Source: Nocardioides kribbensis (GTDB lineage: Bacteria > Actinomycetota > Actinomycetes > Propionibacteriales > Nocardioidaceae). From it: DNA of 64,000 bases. The translations under genes were made by a program, and so were the position numbers. The notes under the pieces were generated by a model. That model had not been told where the DNA came from. It saw only the letters and a program-made list of their open reading frames with translations, and did no database searches. The DNA lies in NCBI RefSeq assembly GCF_015070375.1, contig NZ_JADCLL010000006.1, forward strand, positions 124,001 to 188,000. The letters run 5' to 3'. Shown piece after piece: positions 8,961 through 16,914 of the stretch (position 1 is its first letter; every line of letters starts with the position of its first letter).

Positions 8961-10333
8961 GCGCGGACCCGCGCTCGCTCTCGCTGTGGCACGCCACCGC
9001 GGGCGGGTCGTGGGCCCCACGGCCCGCGCTGCCCGGGGACCGCGAGGCCGACGTGGCCGTCGTCGGCGCCGGGCTCACGGGCCTGTGGACCGCGCTCTAC
9101 CTCGCCCGCGCCGACCCCACGCTGCGGATCGTGGTGCTCGAGGCCGAGACCGCCGGCTTCGGCGCCTCGGGACGCAACGGCGGCTGGTGCTCGGCGCTCT
9201 TCCCGGCCTCGCTGCCCACGCTCGCGGCGGCGTCCTCACGGCGGGCCGCCCTGGCCCAGCACGCCGCGATGCGCGCGAGCGTCGACGAGGTCGCCCGGGC
9301 CTGCGCCGAGGAGGGCGTCGACGCCCAGCTGGCCAAGGGCGGCACCATCGTGCTCGCGCGCAGCCGGCCCCAGCTCGCCCGGGCCCGCGCCGAGGTCGAC
9401 GCCGCCCGCGCCTGGGGGCGTGACGAGGACGACCTGCGCCTGCTCGGCCCCGCCGAGGCCGACGCCGTGCTGCGGGGCCGCGGGACCCTCGCCGCGACCT
9501 ACACCCCCGACTGCGCAGCACTCCACCCGGCACGCCTGGTGCGCGGCCTGGCCGAGGCGGTCGAGCGCCGCGGGGTGCTGATCCACGAGCGCACGCGGGC
9601 CACGTCGATCGGGCCCGGCCTGGTCGAGACCACCCACGGCACGGTGCGGGCCGACGTCGTCGTGCGCGCCACCGAGGGCTACACCGCCCGCCTGCCGGGT
9701 CACGCGCGCACGCTGGCCCCGGTCTACTCGCTCATGATCGCCAGCGAGCCCCTGCCCCCCGAGGTCTGGGAGGAGATCGGACTGGCGCGCCGCGAGACCT
9801 TCAGCGACCACCGCCACCTCGTGGTCTACGGCCAGCGCACCGCTGACGACCGGATCGTCTTCGGCGGCCGCGGCGCGCCCTACCACCTCGGCTCGCGCAC
9901 CCACCCGTCCTTCGACCGCGACGACCGGGTCTTCGCCGGACTCCACGCCGCCCTCCTCGACCTCTTCCCGGCGGTGCGCGGCACCCGCTTCACCCACGCC
10001 TGGGGCGGGGCGCTCGGCATCCCCCGCGACTGGTGCGCCTCGGTCGGCCTCGACCGCCGCAGCGGCCTGGCCTGGGCCGGGGGCTACGTCGGTGACGGCC
10101 TGAGCACCACCAACCTCGCCGGACGCACCCTGCGCGACCTGGTGCTGGGCCACGACACCGACCTCACCGCGCTGCCGTGGGTCGGCCACCGCTCCCCCGC
10201 GTGGGAGCCGGAGCCGCTGCGCTGGCTCGGCATCAACGCCGGCCTGACCGCGACGACCTGGGCCGACGCCGAGGAGCGACTCACCCGCCGCCCCTCGCTG
10301 CTGGCGCGCGCCACGGCCCCCTTCCTGGGCTGA
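8957..10333 (+). CDS. FAD-dependent amine oxidoreductase, probable CTG start
   Basis: Second DAO-superfamily flavoprotein, about 458 residues, paralogous to the protein at 2723-4171. Reading from CTG at 8957 gives LSLWHATAG, then VAVVGAGLTG with the FAD motif at residues 37-42, SGRNGGWCSALFP, and the C-terminal GGYVGDGLSTTN. No ATG, GTG or TTG in this frame lies between the regulator and the Rossmann motif except a GTG inside the first beta strand. The CTG forms a CTGA overlap with the regulator's stop, like the GTGA overlaps of the transporter operon. It probably oxidises an amine imported by the PotABCD-like system. Confidence 0.82.
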   Translation: MSADPRSLSLWHATAGGSWAPRPALPGDREADVAVVGAGLTGLWTALYLARADPTLRIVVLEAETAGFGASGRNGGWCSALFPASLPTLAAASSRRAALAQHAAMRASVDEVARACAEEGVDAQLAKGGTIVLARSRPQLARARAEVDAARAWGRDEDDLRLLGPAEADAVLRGRGTLAATYTPDCAALHPARLVRGLAEAVERRGVLIHERTRATSIGPGLVETTHGTVRADVVVRATEGYTARLPGHARTLAPVYSLMIASEPLPPEVWEEIGLARRETFSDHRHLVVYGQRTADDRIVFGGRGAPYHLGSRTHPSFDRDDRVFAGLHAALLDLFPAVRGTRFTHAWGGALGIPRDWCASVGLDRRSGLAWAGGYVGDGLSTTNLAGRTLRDLVLGHDTDLTALPWVGHRSPAWEPEPLRWLGINAGLTATTWADAEERLTRRPSLLARATAPFLG

Positions 10334-10334
10334 G

Positions 10335-10357
10335 CCGGGCCGCCTCGCGCGGCCGGT
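10335..10357 (+). terminator. Hairpin after the FAD oxidase gene
   Basis: GGCCGC (10338-10343) pairs with GCGGCC (10349-10354) around a CTCGC loop directly after the stop at 10333. GC-rich without a U tract; it probably ends the regulator-oxidase transcript. Confidence 0.45.
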
Positions 10358-10448
10358 CCCCCGCACAGCCGCACCCCTGGCGGGGGTGACAGGCAACTCC
10401 TGCCGTCGGCTCGGTCGACCCGCGCACGTCTGTACTGATATATCTCTA

Positions 10449-10470
10449 GTGCTTTACTCGACGTAAGCAC
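10449..10470 (+). promoter_or_regulatory. Inverted repeat in the persulfide dioxygenase leader
   Basis: GTGCTT (10449-10454) and AAGCAC (10465-10470) flank a ten-base centre just before the GGAGG ribosome binding site and GTG at 10483. An AT-rich run, GATATATCT, lies immediately upstream and may be the promoter. It could be an operator for a sulfide- or persulfide-responsive regulator, none of which is encoded in view. Confidence 0.35.
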
Positions 10471-10482
10471 CTGGAGGACCCC

Positions 10483-11850
10483 GTGCACGTCATCACCATC
10501 CCCCTGCCCGCCCTGGGCAACCGGTGCCACCTGGTGCACGACGGCGCCTCGGCGCTGGTCGTCGACCCGCCGCGCGACCTGCGCCCGGTCGAGCGGGCCG
10601 CCGAGCAGGCCGGCGTGGACATCCGCGTCGTCGCCGACACCCACGTGCACAACGACTACGTCTCCGGCGCCCTCGGGCTCGCCCGACGCCACGGCGCCGA
10701 CTACCTGCTCTCGGCCGACGAGGCGGTGGACTTCGAGCGGGTCGGCGTGCGCGACGGCGACCGCGTCGCCGTCGGCCGGATGAGCCTCGAGGTGCTCGCC
10801 ACGCCCGGCCACACCCGCCACCACCAGTCCTTCCTGGTCACCGGGGCCACCGGGGCGTCCGGCAGCCCCACCGCCGGCGCCGTGTTCAGCGGCGGCAGCC
10901 TCCTGCACGGCACCGTCGGTCGCACCGACCTGGTCGACCCGCGCCTGGCCACCGACCTCGCCCGCGCCCAGTGGCGCAGCGCCCGACGCCTCGCCGCGCT
11001 CGACCCCGCCACCCTGCTCCACCCCACCCACGGCTTCGGGTCCTTCTGCGCCGGCCGGCCCGCCGAGGCCGGCGACGGCGACGTCACCCTCGCCTCCCAG
11101 CTGACGACGAACCCCGTGCTGACCAAGGCCGAGGAGGCGTTCGTGTCCGACCTCGTCGCGGGCTTCGGCCCGGTCCCGCGCCACTACGCCCACATGGCTC
11201 CGCTCAACCGGGCCGGTGCCGGGCGCAGCGCCGGTCGGGCGGCGCGGCCGGTGACCGCGGCCCAGGTCTCCGACGCGGTGCTCGCCGGGGCCTGGGTCGT
11301 CGACCTGCGAGGACGCGACCGCTTCGCCGAAGGGCACCTGACCGGGTCGGTGAGCGTCGAGCAGGGCCCGCAGCTCGCGACGTACGTCGGCTGGCTGGTG
11401 CCGTGGGGCGACGACATCGTCCTGCTGACCGACGACCCCACCCGTCTCGGTGAGGCCGTGAGCGACCTCGCGGCCATCGGCATCGAGGGGGTCGGCACCC
11501 ACGTGCTCGACGGCAGCGAGGCCATGGGGGCCCGCTACCGCCGCACCGACTGGGCGGGCTACCGCACCGCCCCCGCCGGGGTGCGCCGCGTCGTCGTCGA
11601 CGTGCGTCAGCGTGACGAGTGGCAGTCGGGACACCTGCCCGGGGCCTTGCACCTGCCGGTGCAGGACGTCGAGCGGGCCGCGCACCGGCTGCCCGCCGGC
11701 GAGCTGTGGGTGCACTGCCGCTCGGGCTACCGCGCCGGCATCGCCGCCAGCCTGCTGCACCGCACCGGCCGCTCGGTGGTGCACGTGGACGACGGCTGGG
11801 AGCGGGTCGAGGAGCTCGCCATCCCCACCGTCGCCGGTCTCGCCGCCTAG
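10483..11850 (+). CDS. Metallo-beta-lactamase/rhodanese fusion, persulfide dioxygenase-like
   Basis: Cytoplasmic sulfur enzyme of the CstB/ETHE1 group, 455 residues. Residues 1-240 form a metallo-beta-lactamase fold with the metal motif THVHNDYVSG at 53-62 and TPGHTRHH at 108-115. Two rhodanese domains follow. The first (about 262-350) lacks an active-site cysteine and has TDDPTRL in its place; the second carries C412 in HCRSGYRA. Known family members oxidise persulfides made from sulfide to sulfite or thiosulfate. It sits upstream of a methanethiol-oxidase-like gene and a sulfur transporter, which fits disposal of released sulfide. The GTG at 10483 follows GGAGG. The reaction is inferred from the family. 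Confidence 0.88.
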   Translation: MHVITIPLPALGNRCHLVHDGASALVVDPPRDLRPVERAAEQAGVDIRVVADTHVHNDYVSGALGLARRHGADYLLSADEAVDFERVGVRDGDRVAVGRMSLEVLATPGHTRHHQSFLVTGATGASGSPTAGAVFSGGSLLHGTVGRTDLVDPRLATDLARAQWRSARRLAALDPATLLHPTHGFGSFCAGRPAEAGDGDVTLASQLTTNPVLTKAEEAFVSDLVAGFGPVPRHYAHMAPLNRAGAGRSAGRAARPVTAAQVSDAVLAGAWVVDLRGRDRFAEGHLTGSVSVEQGPQLATYVGWLVPWGDDIVLLTDDPTRLGEAVSDLAAIGIEGVGTHVLDGSEAMGARYRRTDWAGYRTAPAGVRRVVVDVRQRDEWQSGHLPGALHLPVQDVERAAHRLPAGELWVHCRSGYRAGIAASLLHRTGRSVVHVDDGWERVEELAIPTVAGLAA

Positions 11851-11985
11851 GCCCCCGACCCGGCGGCCACCACGGACCGCCCACCCCACGACCAGCCGTC
11901 CGGGCTCCCCGCGACGGCACCCCCGCCCCACCACGACCTCGGAGGTGACCCGACCAGATCCCCCAGCGGGACCCAGCAACACCGC

Positions 11986-11997
11986 AACGACATCGTT
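11986..11997. promoter_or_regulatory. AACGA-N2-TCGTT palindrome upstream of the SBP56 gene
   Basis: AACGAcaTCGTT lies 46 bases before the GTG at 12043 and matches the site at 8419-8430, including flanking bases (GCAACGA.ATCGTTC). It is followed by a GC-rich imperfect hairpin (11999-12024) and the ribosome binding site GGGAGG. It is a candidate operator shared by the amine and sulfur modules. Confidence 0.4.
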
Positions 11998-12042
11998 CAG
12001 AGGCGGCCCCCCGGCCGCCCCTCTCGGGAGGTGCTCCACCCC

Positions 12043-14058
12043 GTGTCAACATCCCACTCCGCGCGCTCGACGCGCCCCCGCACCCAGCGGACCCACAGCC
12101 GGTGGCGACTCGCCGCCGGCGCGAGCCTGGCCGCCCTCGGCCTGGCGTCCTCCGGTCTCGTCGCCCAGGCCCCCGCCTCGGCCAACGAGACCAACGAGCC
12201 GGGCAGCGACCCCGGCCAGCCCGTCGACATCGCCACCCCGGCGATCGCGACGCTCAACGGCCTCATCCAGTCGCTGTTCAACTCCGAGATCATCAGCCAG
12301 ACCTCGAAGATCATCGGCGCCGACGACCGGGCCTACTGGCTGACCAACAACCTCGAGTCCGACCTCATCCCGACCACGGTCCTGCAGGACCTCGGCCTCG
12401 GCGACGTCATCCCGGACCTCGGGCTGGGCGGCGGGGACTCGGGCGGCACGGTGCCCGACGACGGACTGCGCCGCGAGTACCTCGTGGTGTGGGCCGGCGA
12501 CAACAACATCCTCGACCGCACCGGCAAGGAGCTGACCTCGCTCCCCGAGGTGGTCAACTCCGACCTCCTCGGCACGCAGGACCTCATCGGCCCCGACTTC
12601 TTCGCGGTCGTCGACGCCACCAAGGGCTCCTCCAGCTACGGCAAGGTGGTCAACACCGCCACGGTCGGCCCGCTGGTCGAGAACGAGCCCCACCACATGC
12701 AGTACATCTGGCACAAGGGCAACAACATCTTCGCCGGCGGGCTCTTCACCGACGTCACCTACGTCATCGACACCTCCCGGCTCCCCGCCCTCGAGCTCAA
12801 GCACGTCAACCTGCCCACCGACACCCTGTGCGGCTCCGTGCCCGACGCCTACTGGGTGACCAAGGACGGCGGCGCCTACGGCACCTACATGGGCGGCCCC
12901 GACGTGCCCGGCCCCTGCACCTACAGCGACGGCACGACGCGCATCGGCAACGGCTTCGCCGGCTCCCCCGGCGAGCTGGTCCGGCTGGACGAGAACGGCG
13001 AGACCGTCTACGAGGCGCCGGCGACCCCGCTCACCGCGGAGACGAAGGAGCGCTGCGACAACATCCCGCAGCTGCCCGCCGCCACCTGCGCCAACCCGCA
13101 CGGCATCCAGGTGCGCGAGGACCTCGACACGCTGATCACCAGCGACTACAACGAGCCCCGCAACATCATCCTCAACCCGGTGGCCGCGCCCTCGTCGTAC
13201 CTGCGCCGGCCCACCGTGCGCACCTGGGACATCTCCGACCCCGACGAGCCGAAGCTCAAGGCGGTCTCCTTCCTGCCCGACGGGCCCCGGGTGGGCAAGG
13301 TCGCCCACCACGAGGAGAACCGCGCGGTCATGGAGACCACGGTGACCAACCAGCCGGGCCACAAGGGCGCCTTCGCCTCCACCATGCAGGGCGGTGCGAT
13401 CTTCTACAGCCCCGACATCACCGCGGCGAGGCCGGAGTGGCGCGAGGTCTTCGACCTCTCCACCGCCAACAAGCAGATCGCCCCCGACCAGAACCCCTAC
13501 GGCGGCGGCGTCAACAGCGCCTGGATCCAGACCAGCCTCGACGACAAGTACCTCTACAACGCCGTCGCGGGGCGCTCGGCCAGCGGCACCGACCAGGGCA
13601 GCAAGCCCTTCATCCTCAAGCTCGACATCCAGCAGCTGGTGGCCTCCGGGGGCGACCCCGAGTGCAGCATCGACACCATCGAGGAGACCGTCGAGGGAGG
13701 CGCCGAGAGCGACTGCCCTGCTGTGGTCGACATCCTCGAGGCGCCCGGCGGCCCCCACTGGGGCACCCTGGACAACCTCGAGCTCGGTGAGGACGGCTAC
13801 TACCACGAGACCACCGACGTGAAGCGGATCGCCTACTCGAACTACTTCGTGGCCCGCACGGGCCTCGACGGCGACCACCGCGTCTGCATGGTCGACATCG
13901 CCGAGGACGCCACCATGGCGATCGACGAGGAGTTCGCCGACGAGAACACCGGCGAGCCGTGCCTCGACTTCGACCGCGAGGAGTGGCCCCACGGCGTGTG
14001 GGGCCCGGCCAAGCCGCACTCGATGCTCTTCGTCACCGCCGACGACGACATCCGCTGA
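12043..14058 (+). CDS. Exported SBP56/methanethiol oxidase-like protein
   Basis: Member of the selenium-binding protein 56 family, whose bacterial copper-dependent members (MtoX) oxidise methanethiol to formaldehyde, hydrogen peroxide and sulfide. 671 residues, longer than the usual 430-480. The N-terminus is a Sec-type signal: basic residues, then LAAGASLAALGLASSGLVA and a likely cleavage after APASA. Family-like segments include PDFFAVVDATKGSSSYGKVV, NEPHHMQYIWHKGN, ANPHGIQVREDLDTLITSDY and GGPHWGTLDNL, consistent with a beta propeller. The stop at 14058 is followed 20 bases later by the next gene. I chose GTG 12043; GTG 12031 is an alternative. Family assignment is from motif recall, and activity is an inference. 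Confidence 0.72.
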   Translation: MSTSHSARSTRPRTQRTHSRWRLAAGASLAALGLASSGLVAQAPASANETNEPGSDPGQPVDIATPAIATLNGLIQSLFNSEIISQTSKIIGADDRAYWLTNNLESDLIPTTVLQDLGLGDVIPDLGLGGGDSGGTVPDDGLRREYLVVWAGDNNILDRTGKELTSLPEVVNSDLLGTQDLIGPDFFAVVDATKGSSSYGKVVNTATVGPLVENEPHHMQYIWHKGNNIFAGGLFTDVTYVIDTSRLPALELKHVNLPTDTLCGSVPDAYWVTKDGGAYGTYMGGPDVPGPCTYSDGTTRIGNGFAGSPGELVRLDENGETVYEAPATPLTAETKERCDNIPQLPAATCANPHGIQVREDLDTLITSDYNEPRNIILNPVAAPSSYLRRPTVRTWDISDPDEPKLKAVSFLPDGPRVGKVAHHEENRAVMETTVTNQPGHKGAFASTMQGGAIFYSPDITAARPEWREVFDLSTANKQIAPDQNPYGGGVNSAWIQTSLDDKYLYNAVAGRSASGTDQGSKPFILKLDIQQLVASGGDPECSIDTIEETVEGGAESDCPAVVDILEAPGGPHWGTLDNLELGEDGYYHETTDVKRIAYSNYFVARTGLDGDHRVCMVDIAEDATMAIDEEFADENTGEPCLDFDREEWPHGVWGPAKPHSMLFVTADDDIR

Positions 14059-14078
14059 GACGCGACGAGGACTCGACG

Positions 14079-15362
14079 ATGACGTCGTACGACGACACCA
14101 CCCCGGGGCGGGACCGGTCCGACCGGTCCCGCCTCCGGGCGGTCCTGACCCTCGGCGCGGCCGGAGCCGTGGCGGCCCTCGTGGTCGCCGGCGCCGTCAG
14201 CGCCGGGGCCGGACCGTCGGGCTCCGACCCGCGCGAGGGCAGCGCCCTCGTGACGGACTGGACCGCCCGCACCGACGGCCAGCAGGTCCTCGGCGGCGAG
14301 CGGGAGCCCGGCGTCCCCACGATCCAGCGGATCCGGCACGACGACGTGCAGTTCACCGTGACCGTCGCGCCCGCCCGTCCGGGCCCCAACCTCGTGCGCA
14401 TCGACGCGCTCCACGTGGAGCGTCGCTCCGAGGGACGCCCCGGCGCGGCCGGTCACGCCACCAAGCCCGCCTGGGTCGGCACCAGCGAGGACTCCCTGGT
14501 CAAGGCGGTGCCGCGACCCGGCACCGACGGCCTGTGGGCCACCGTCGACCTGCCCGAGGGCAGCGGCACCGTGCTGGTGACCCACGGCCGCTGGCACCGC
14601 GTGCCCTTCGCGGTCGAGACGGGCGCCGACACCCCGGACACCTCGCTGTGGACCGGCGACGACGGCCCCGAGTGCGTCGCGGCCGCCACGGCCGAGGTCA
14701 TCACGGGGGCCCTCCCCTCGGTGTGCCCGGCCGCCGGGCTCAAGCAGCCCGACGAGACGGCGCTGCTCGCCGTGGTCGACACCCTGGCCGCCCGCGGCGT
14801 CGAGGAGCTGGCCGTCGAGCACGACCCGTCGGCCCGCAGCCGGCAGGCCCTCGCGGCCGTGACCGCCCGCGCCGAGGACCTCGGCGTCGAGGTGGTCGAC
14901 CCCGCGGCCGCACCCGGCGAGCGCAACGCGCTGCTCGTCGTGAGCGGGTGGGCCGACGCGGCCCGCTCACTGGCCGAGGTCACCGCCACCCCGCTGCGCC
15001 AGCAGCCGATCCGCTCCGACGGCACGTGGCTGGCCCCCTGGCTGCTCTCGCCGGGCGTGGTCGACTCCACCGCCGGCGCCATGGTGCCGCTGGACTTCGA
15101 CATCCGGACCCCGGAGGCGCGCGACTTCAGCGCGACGCTGGCGACCTACCTGCCGGGCCAGTCGCCGACCTCCAGCGGCTTCGCCGCGTGGCGCAGCCAG
15201 CACGCCCAGGATCCGCTCCCCCTGGCGCTCTACGCCGCCTCCCGCGCGGCGTACATGCCCAGCCAGCGCGGTCACGAGGGCCACGAGACGCAGGTCGCGT
15301 GGTTCCCCGGCGGCACCGTCACCCCGGTCGGGCTCCCGCTCGAGCCGCCGATCGCGCGCTGA
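14079..15362 (+). CDS. Membrane-anchored protein of unknown function with CopC/YtkA-like domain
   Basis: I do not recognise this 427-residue protein as a named family. A short cytoplasmic tail is followed by one membrane segment (about residues 21-43) and a long outer part. Residues about 85-180 resemble the CopC/YtkA/CopD C-terminal beta sandwich (FTVTVAPARPGPNLVRID and GLWATVDLPEGSGTV). Residues about 195-330 look like an alternating alpha/beta region (ALLAVVDTLAARGVEELAVE, NALLVVSGWADAARSL), as in type I periplasmic-binding folds. The tail has a GHEGHET cluster and FPGG. It follows the SBP56 gene by 20 bases, so it is likely in the same operon. A role in copper supply or complex assembly for that enzyme is a guess. 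Confidence 0.6.
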   Translation: MTSYDDTTPGRDRSDRSRLRAVLTLGAAGAVAALVVAGAVSAGAGPSGSDPREGSALVTDWTARTDGQQVLGGEREPGVPTIQRIRHDDVQFTVTVAPARPGPNLVRIDALHVERRSEGRPGAAGHATKPAWVGTSEDSLVKAVPRPGTDGLWATVDLPEGSGTVLVTHGRWHRVPFAVETGADTPDTSLWTGDDGPECVAAATAEVITGALPSVCPAAGLKQPDETALLAVVDTLAARGVEELAVEHDPSARSRQALAAVTARAEDLGVEVVDPAAAPGERNALLVVSGWADAARSLAEVTATPLRQQPIRSDGTWLAPWLLSPGVVDSTAGAMVPLDFDIRTPEARDFSATLATYLPGQSPTSSGFAAWRSQHAQDPLPLALYAASRAAYMPSQRGHEGHETQVAWFPGGTVTPVGLPLEPPIAR

Positions 15363-15393
15363 GCCCTCCACCCCCCCAGACCCCGCCACGACC

Positions 15394-15421
15394 CGGCCCC
15401 GGCGCTCCGCCGGGCCCCGGG
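15394..15421 (+). other. Imperfect GC-rich hairpin in the gap before the yeeE-like gene
   Basis: The 78-base gap 15363-15440 holds an imperfect inverted repeat built from CCCCGGCG and CGCCGGG blocks. A TAGATT hexamer at 15425-15430 follows and could be the -10 of a near-leaderless transcript for the transporter gene (ten bases before the ATG at 15441). Confidence 0.3.
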
Positions 15422-15440
15422 ACCTAGATTGGACACCACC

Positions 15441-16694
15441 ATGTCGATCCTCCAACGCCCCCAGGTGGGCCGCTCCGCACCGCCGGGACCTCCCGCCCAG
15501 GACGCCCCCGCACCCCAGGCCGGCATCGTGCTCGGCGGTCTCGTGGCCGCCGGGGTGCTCGGCGCCGTCATCTTCGCCCGCTCCGGGCAGACCCCCGCCG
15601 TGCTCTTCGGCCTGGGGCTGTCCCTCGGCTTCGTGCTCTTCCACTCCCGCTTCGGCTTCACCTCGGCCTGGCGCCAGCTGGTCGCGGTCCGGCAGGGCAA
15701 GGCCCTGCGTGCCCACATGCTGATGCTCGCGGTGGCCTGCACGCTCTTCGCCCCGATCCTCGCCACCGGGGTCTCCTTCGGTGACGCGGCGCCCACGCCC
15801 ACGCTGGCCCCCATCGGCTTCGGGCTCTTCGTCGGCTCCTTCCTCTTCGGCGTCGGCATGCAGCTGGGCGGCTCCTGCGCCTCCGGCACCCTCTTCGCGA
15901 TCGGATCAGGCCAGAGCGCCATCGTGCTCACGCTGCTCGGCTTCGTCGTCGGCTCGGTGCTGGCCGCCCGCACCTTCTCCTTCTGGACCGGGCTGCCCAG
16001 CTTCGAGCCGGTCTCCCTGGCCGACACCGGCGCGGGCTACCTCGGCGCCTGGGCCATCTCCCTGGCGGTGATGGCCGCGATCGTCGGGCTCACCTTCGTC
16101 CTCGGACGGGGCCGCAGCGTGCCCCCGGTCGAGCCGCCGCCGGTGGCGCGGGGGGCCGCACGGGCCGTGCGCGGCTCCTGGCCGCTGTGGGTCGGGGCCC
16201 TGCTGCTGGCCGGGCTCAACGCCCTCACCCTGCTGGTCTCCGGCGGCGCCTGGGGCATCACCTTCGCCTTCGGCCTGTGGGGCTCGAAGGTCCTCGACGC
16301 CCTCGGTGTCGACGTGCTCGGCTGGCCCTTCTGGAGCGACCCGGCCAACCTCGCGAAGTACCAGGCCGGCGTGCTGGCCGAGAAGACCTCGGTGATGGAC
16401 CTCGGCATCATCGTCGGGGCGCTCATCGCCTCGGCCGCGGCCGGGTCGTGGGTGCTGCACCGGCGCATCCCCGCCAAGCTGGCCCTCGGGGCCGTGCTCG
16501 GCGGCGTCATCATGGGCTACGGCGCCCGGATCGCCTTCGGCTGCAACATCGGCGCCTACTTCGGCGGGATCGCCTCCTTCAGCCTGCACGGCTGGCTGTG
16601 GGGGGTCATGGCCGTGGTCGGCACCGTCGCCGGGCTCGCCCTGCGCCCGCTCTTCGGGCTGACGAACCCCCGCCCCACCGACTCCGTCTGCTAG
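15441..16694 (+). CDS. YeeE/YedE family sulfur-compound transporter
   Basis: Polytopic membrane protein of 417 residues with about nine to ten hydrophobic segments in two internal halves. The conserved cysteines of the thiosulfate importer YeeE have counterparts here: C146 in GGSCASGT and C368 in FGCNIGAYFGG, each in a helix break. Characterised relatives import thiosulfate by relaying it along cysteines. It follows the sulfur-oxidation genes on the same strand, so it may move thiosulfate or sulfane sulfur between the two compartments. No Shine-Dalgarno is seen; ATG 15441 is preferred over TTG 15429. Family call is strong, substrate is inferred. Confidence 0.87.
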   Translation: MSILQRPQVGRSAPPGPPAQDAPAPQAGIVLGGLVAAGVLGAVIFARSGQTPAVLFGLGLSLGFVLFHSRFGFTSAWRQLVAVRQGKALRAHMLMLAVACTLFAPILATGVSFGDAAPTPTLAPIGFGLFVGSFLFGVGMQLGGSCASGTLFAIGSGQSAIVLTLLGFVVGSVLAARTFSFWTGLPSFEPVSLADTGAGYLGAWAISLAVMAAIVGLTFVLGRGRSVPPVEPPPVARGAARAVRGSWPLWVGALLLAGLNALTLLVSGGAWGITFAFGLWGSKVLDALGVDVLGWPFWSDPANLAKYQAGVLAEKTSVMDLGIIVGALIASAAAGSWVLHRRIPAKLALGAVLGGVIMGYGARIAFGCNIGAYFGGIASFSLHGWLWGVMAVVGTVAGLALRPLFGLTNPRPTDSVC

Positions 16695-16726
16695 CCCCGC
16701 TGCCAGCCCGGGGATAACCCGTTGCC

Positions 16727-16768
16727 GACGCCCGGGTCCGACCACCACCATGGTCGGACCCGGGCGTC
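16727..16768 (+). terminator. Perfect 18-bp hairpin terminator
   Basis: The arms at 16727-16744 and 16751-16768 pair over 18 bases without mismatch around a six-base loop (CCACCA). It lies 33 bases after the transporter stop and marks the end of the sulfur module. It is the longest perfect stem noticed in the window. Confidence 0.8.
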
Positions 16769-16806
16769 GCGCGTCGAGCGCCGCCCACCGTCGAGAGGAG
16801 CGTGAC

Positions 16807-16914
16807 ATGTCGATGACCGTCACCGGCCTGCCCGCAGACCACGTCCCTCCTCACGACGGAGCACCCACCACCCATGCCCCACCAGCCCGACGCCTCCTCC
16901 CCCGCCTCTGCTGA
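16807..16914 (+). CDS. Possible 35-codon leader ORF before the RIO kinase
   Basis: ATG at 16807 is preceded by GAGGAG at six bases, a better initiation signal than that of the following gene. The frame encodes 35 residues (MSMTVTGLPADHVPPHD...) and ends at 16914, inside the RIO kinase gene (ATG 16874) in a different frame. It may be a translated leader that delivers ribosomes to the kinase start, or chance. No homologue is recognisable. Confidence 0.25.
   Translation: MSMTVTGLPADHVPPHDGAPTTHAPPARRLLPRLC

Noticed and set aside
12043-14058. Selenoprotein or SECIS element for the selenium-binding-protein homologue
   Set aside because: The frame has no internal TGA; the family name reflects selenium association in animals, not selenocysteine in the chain.
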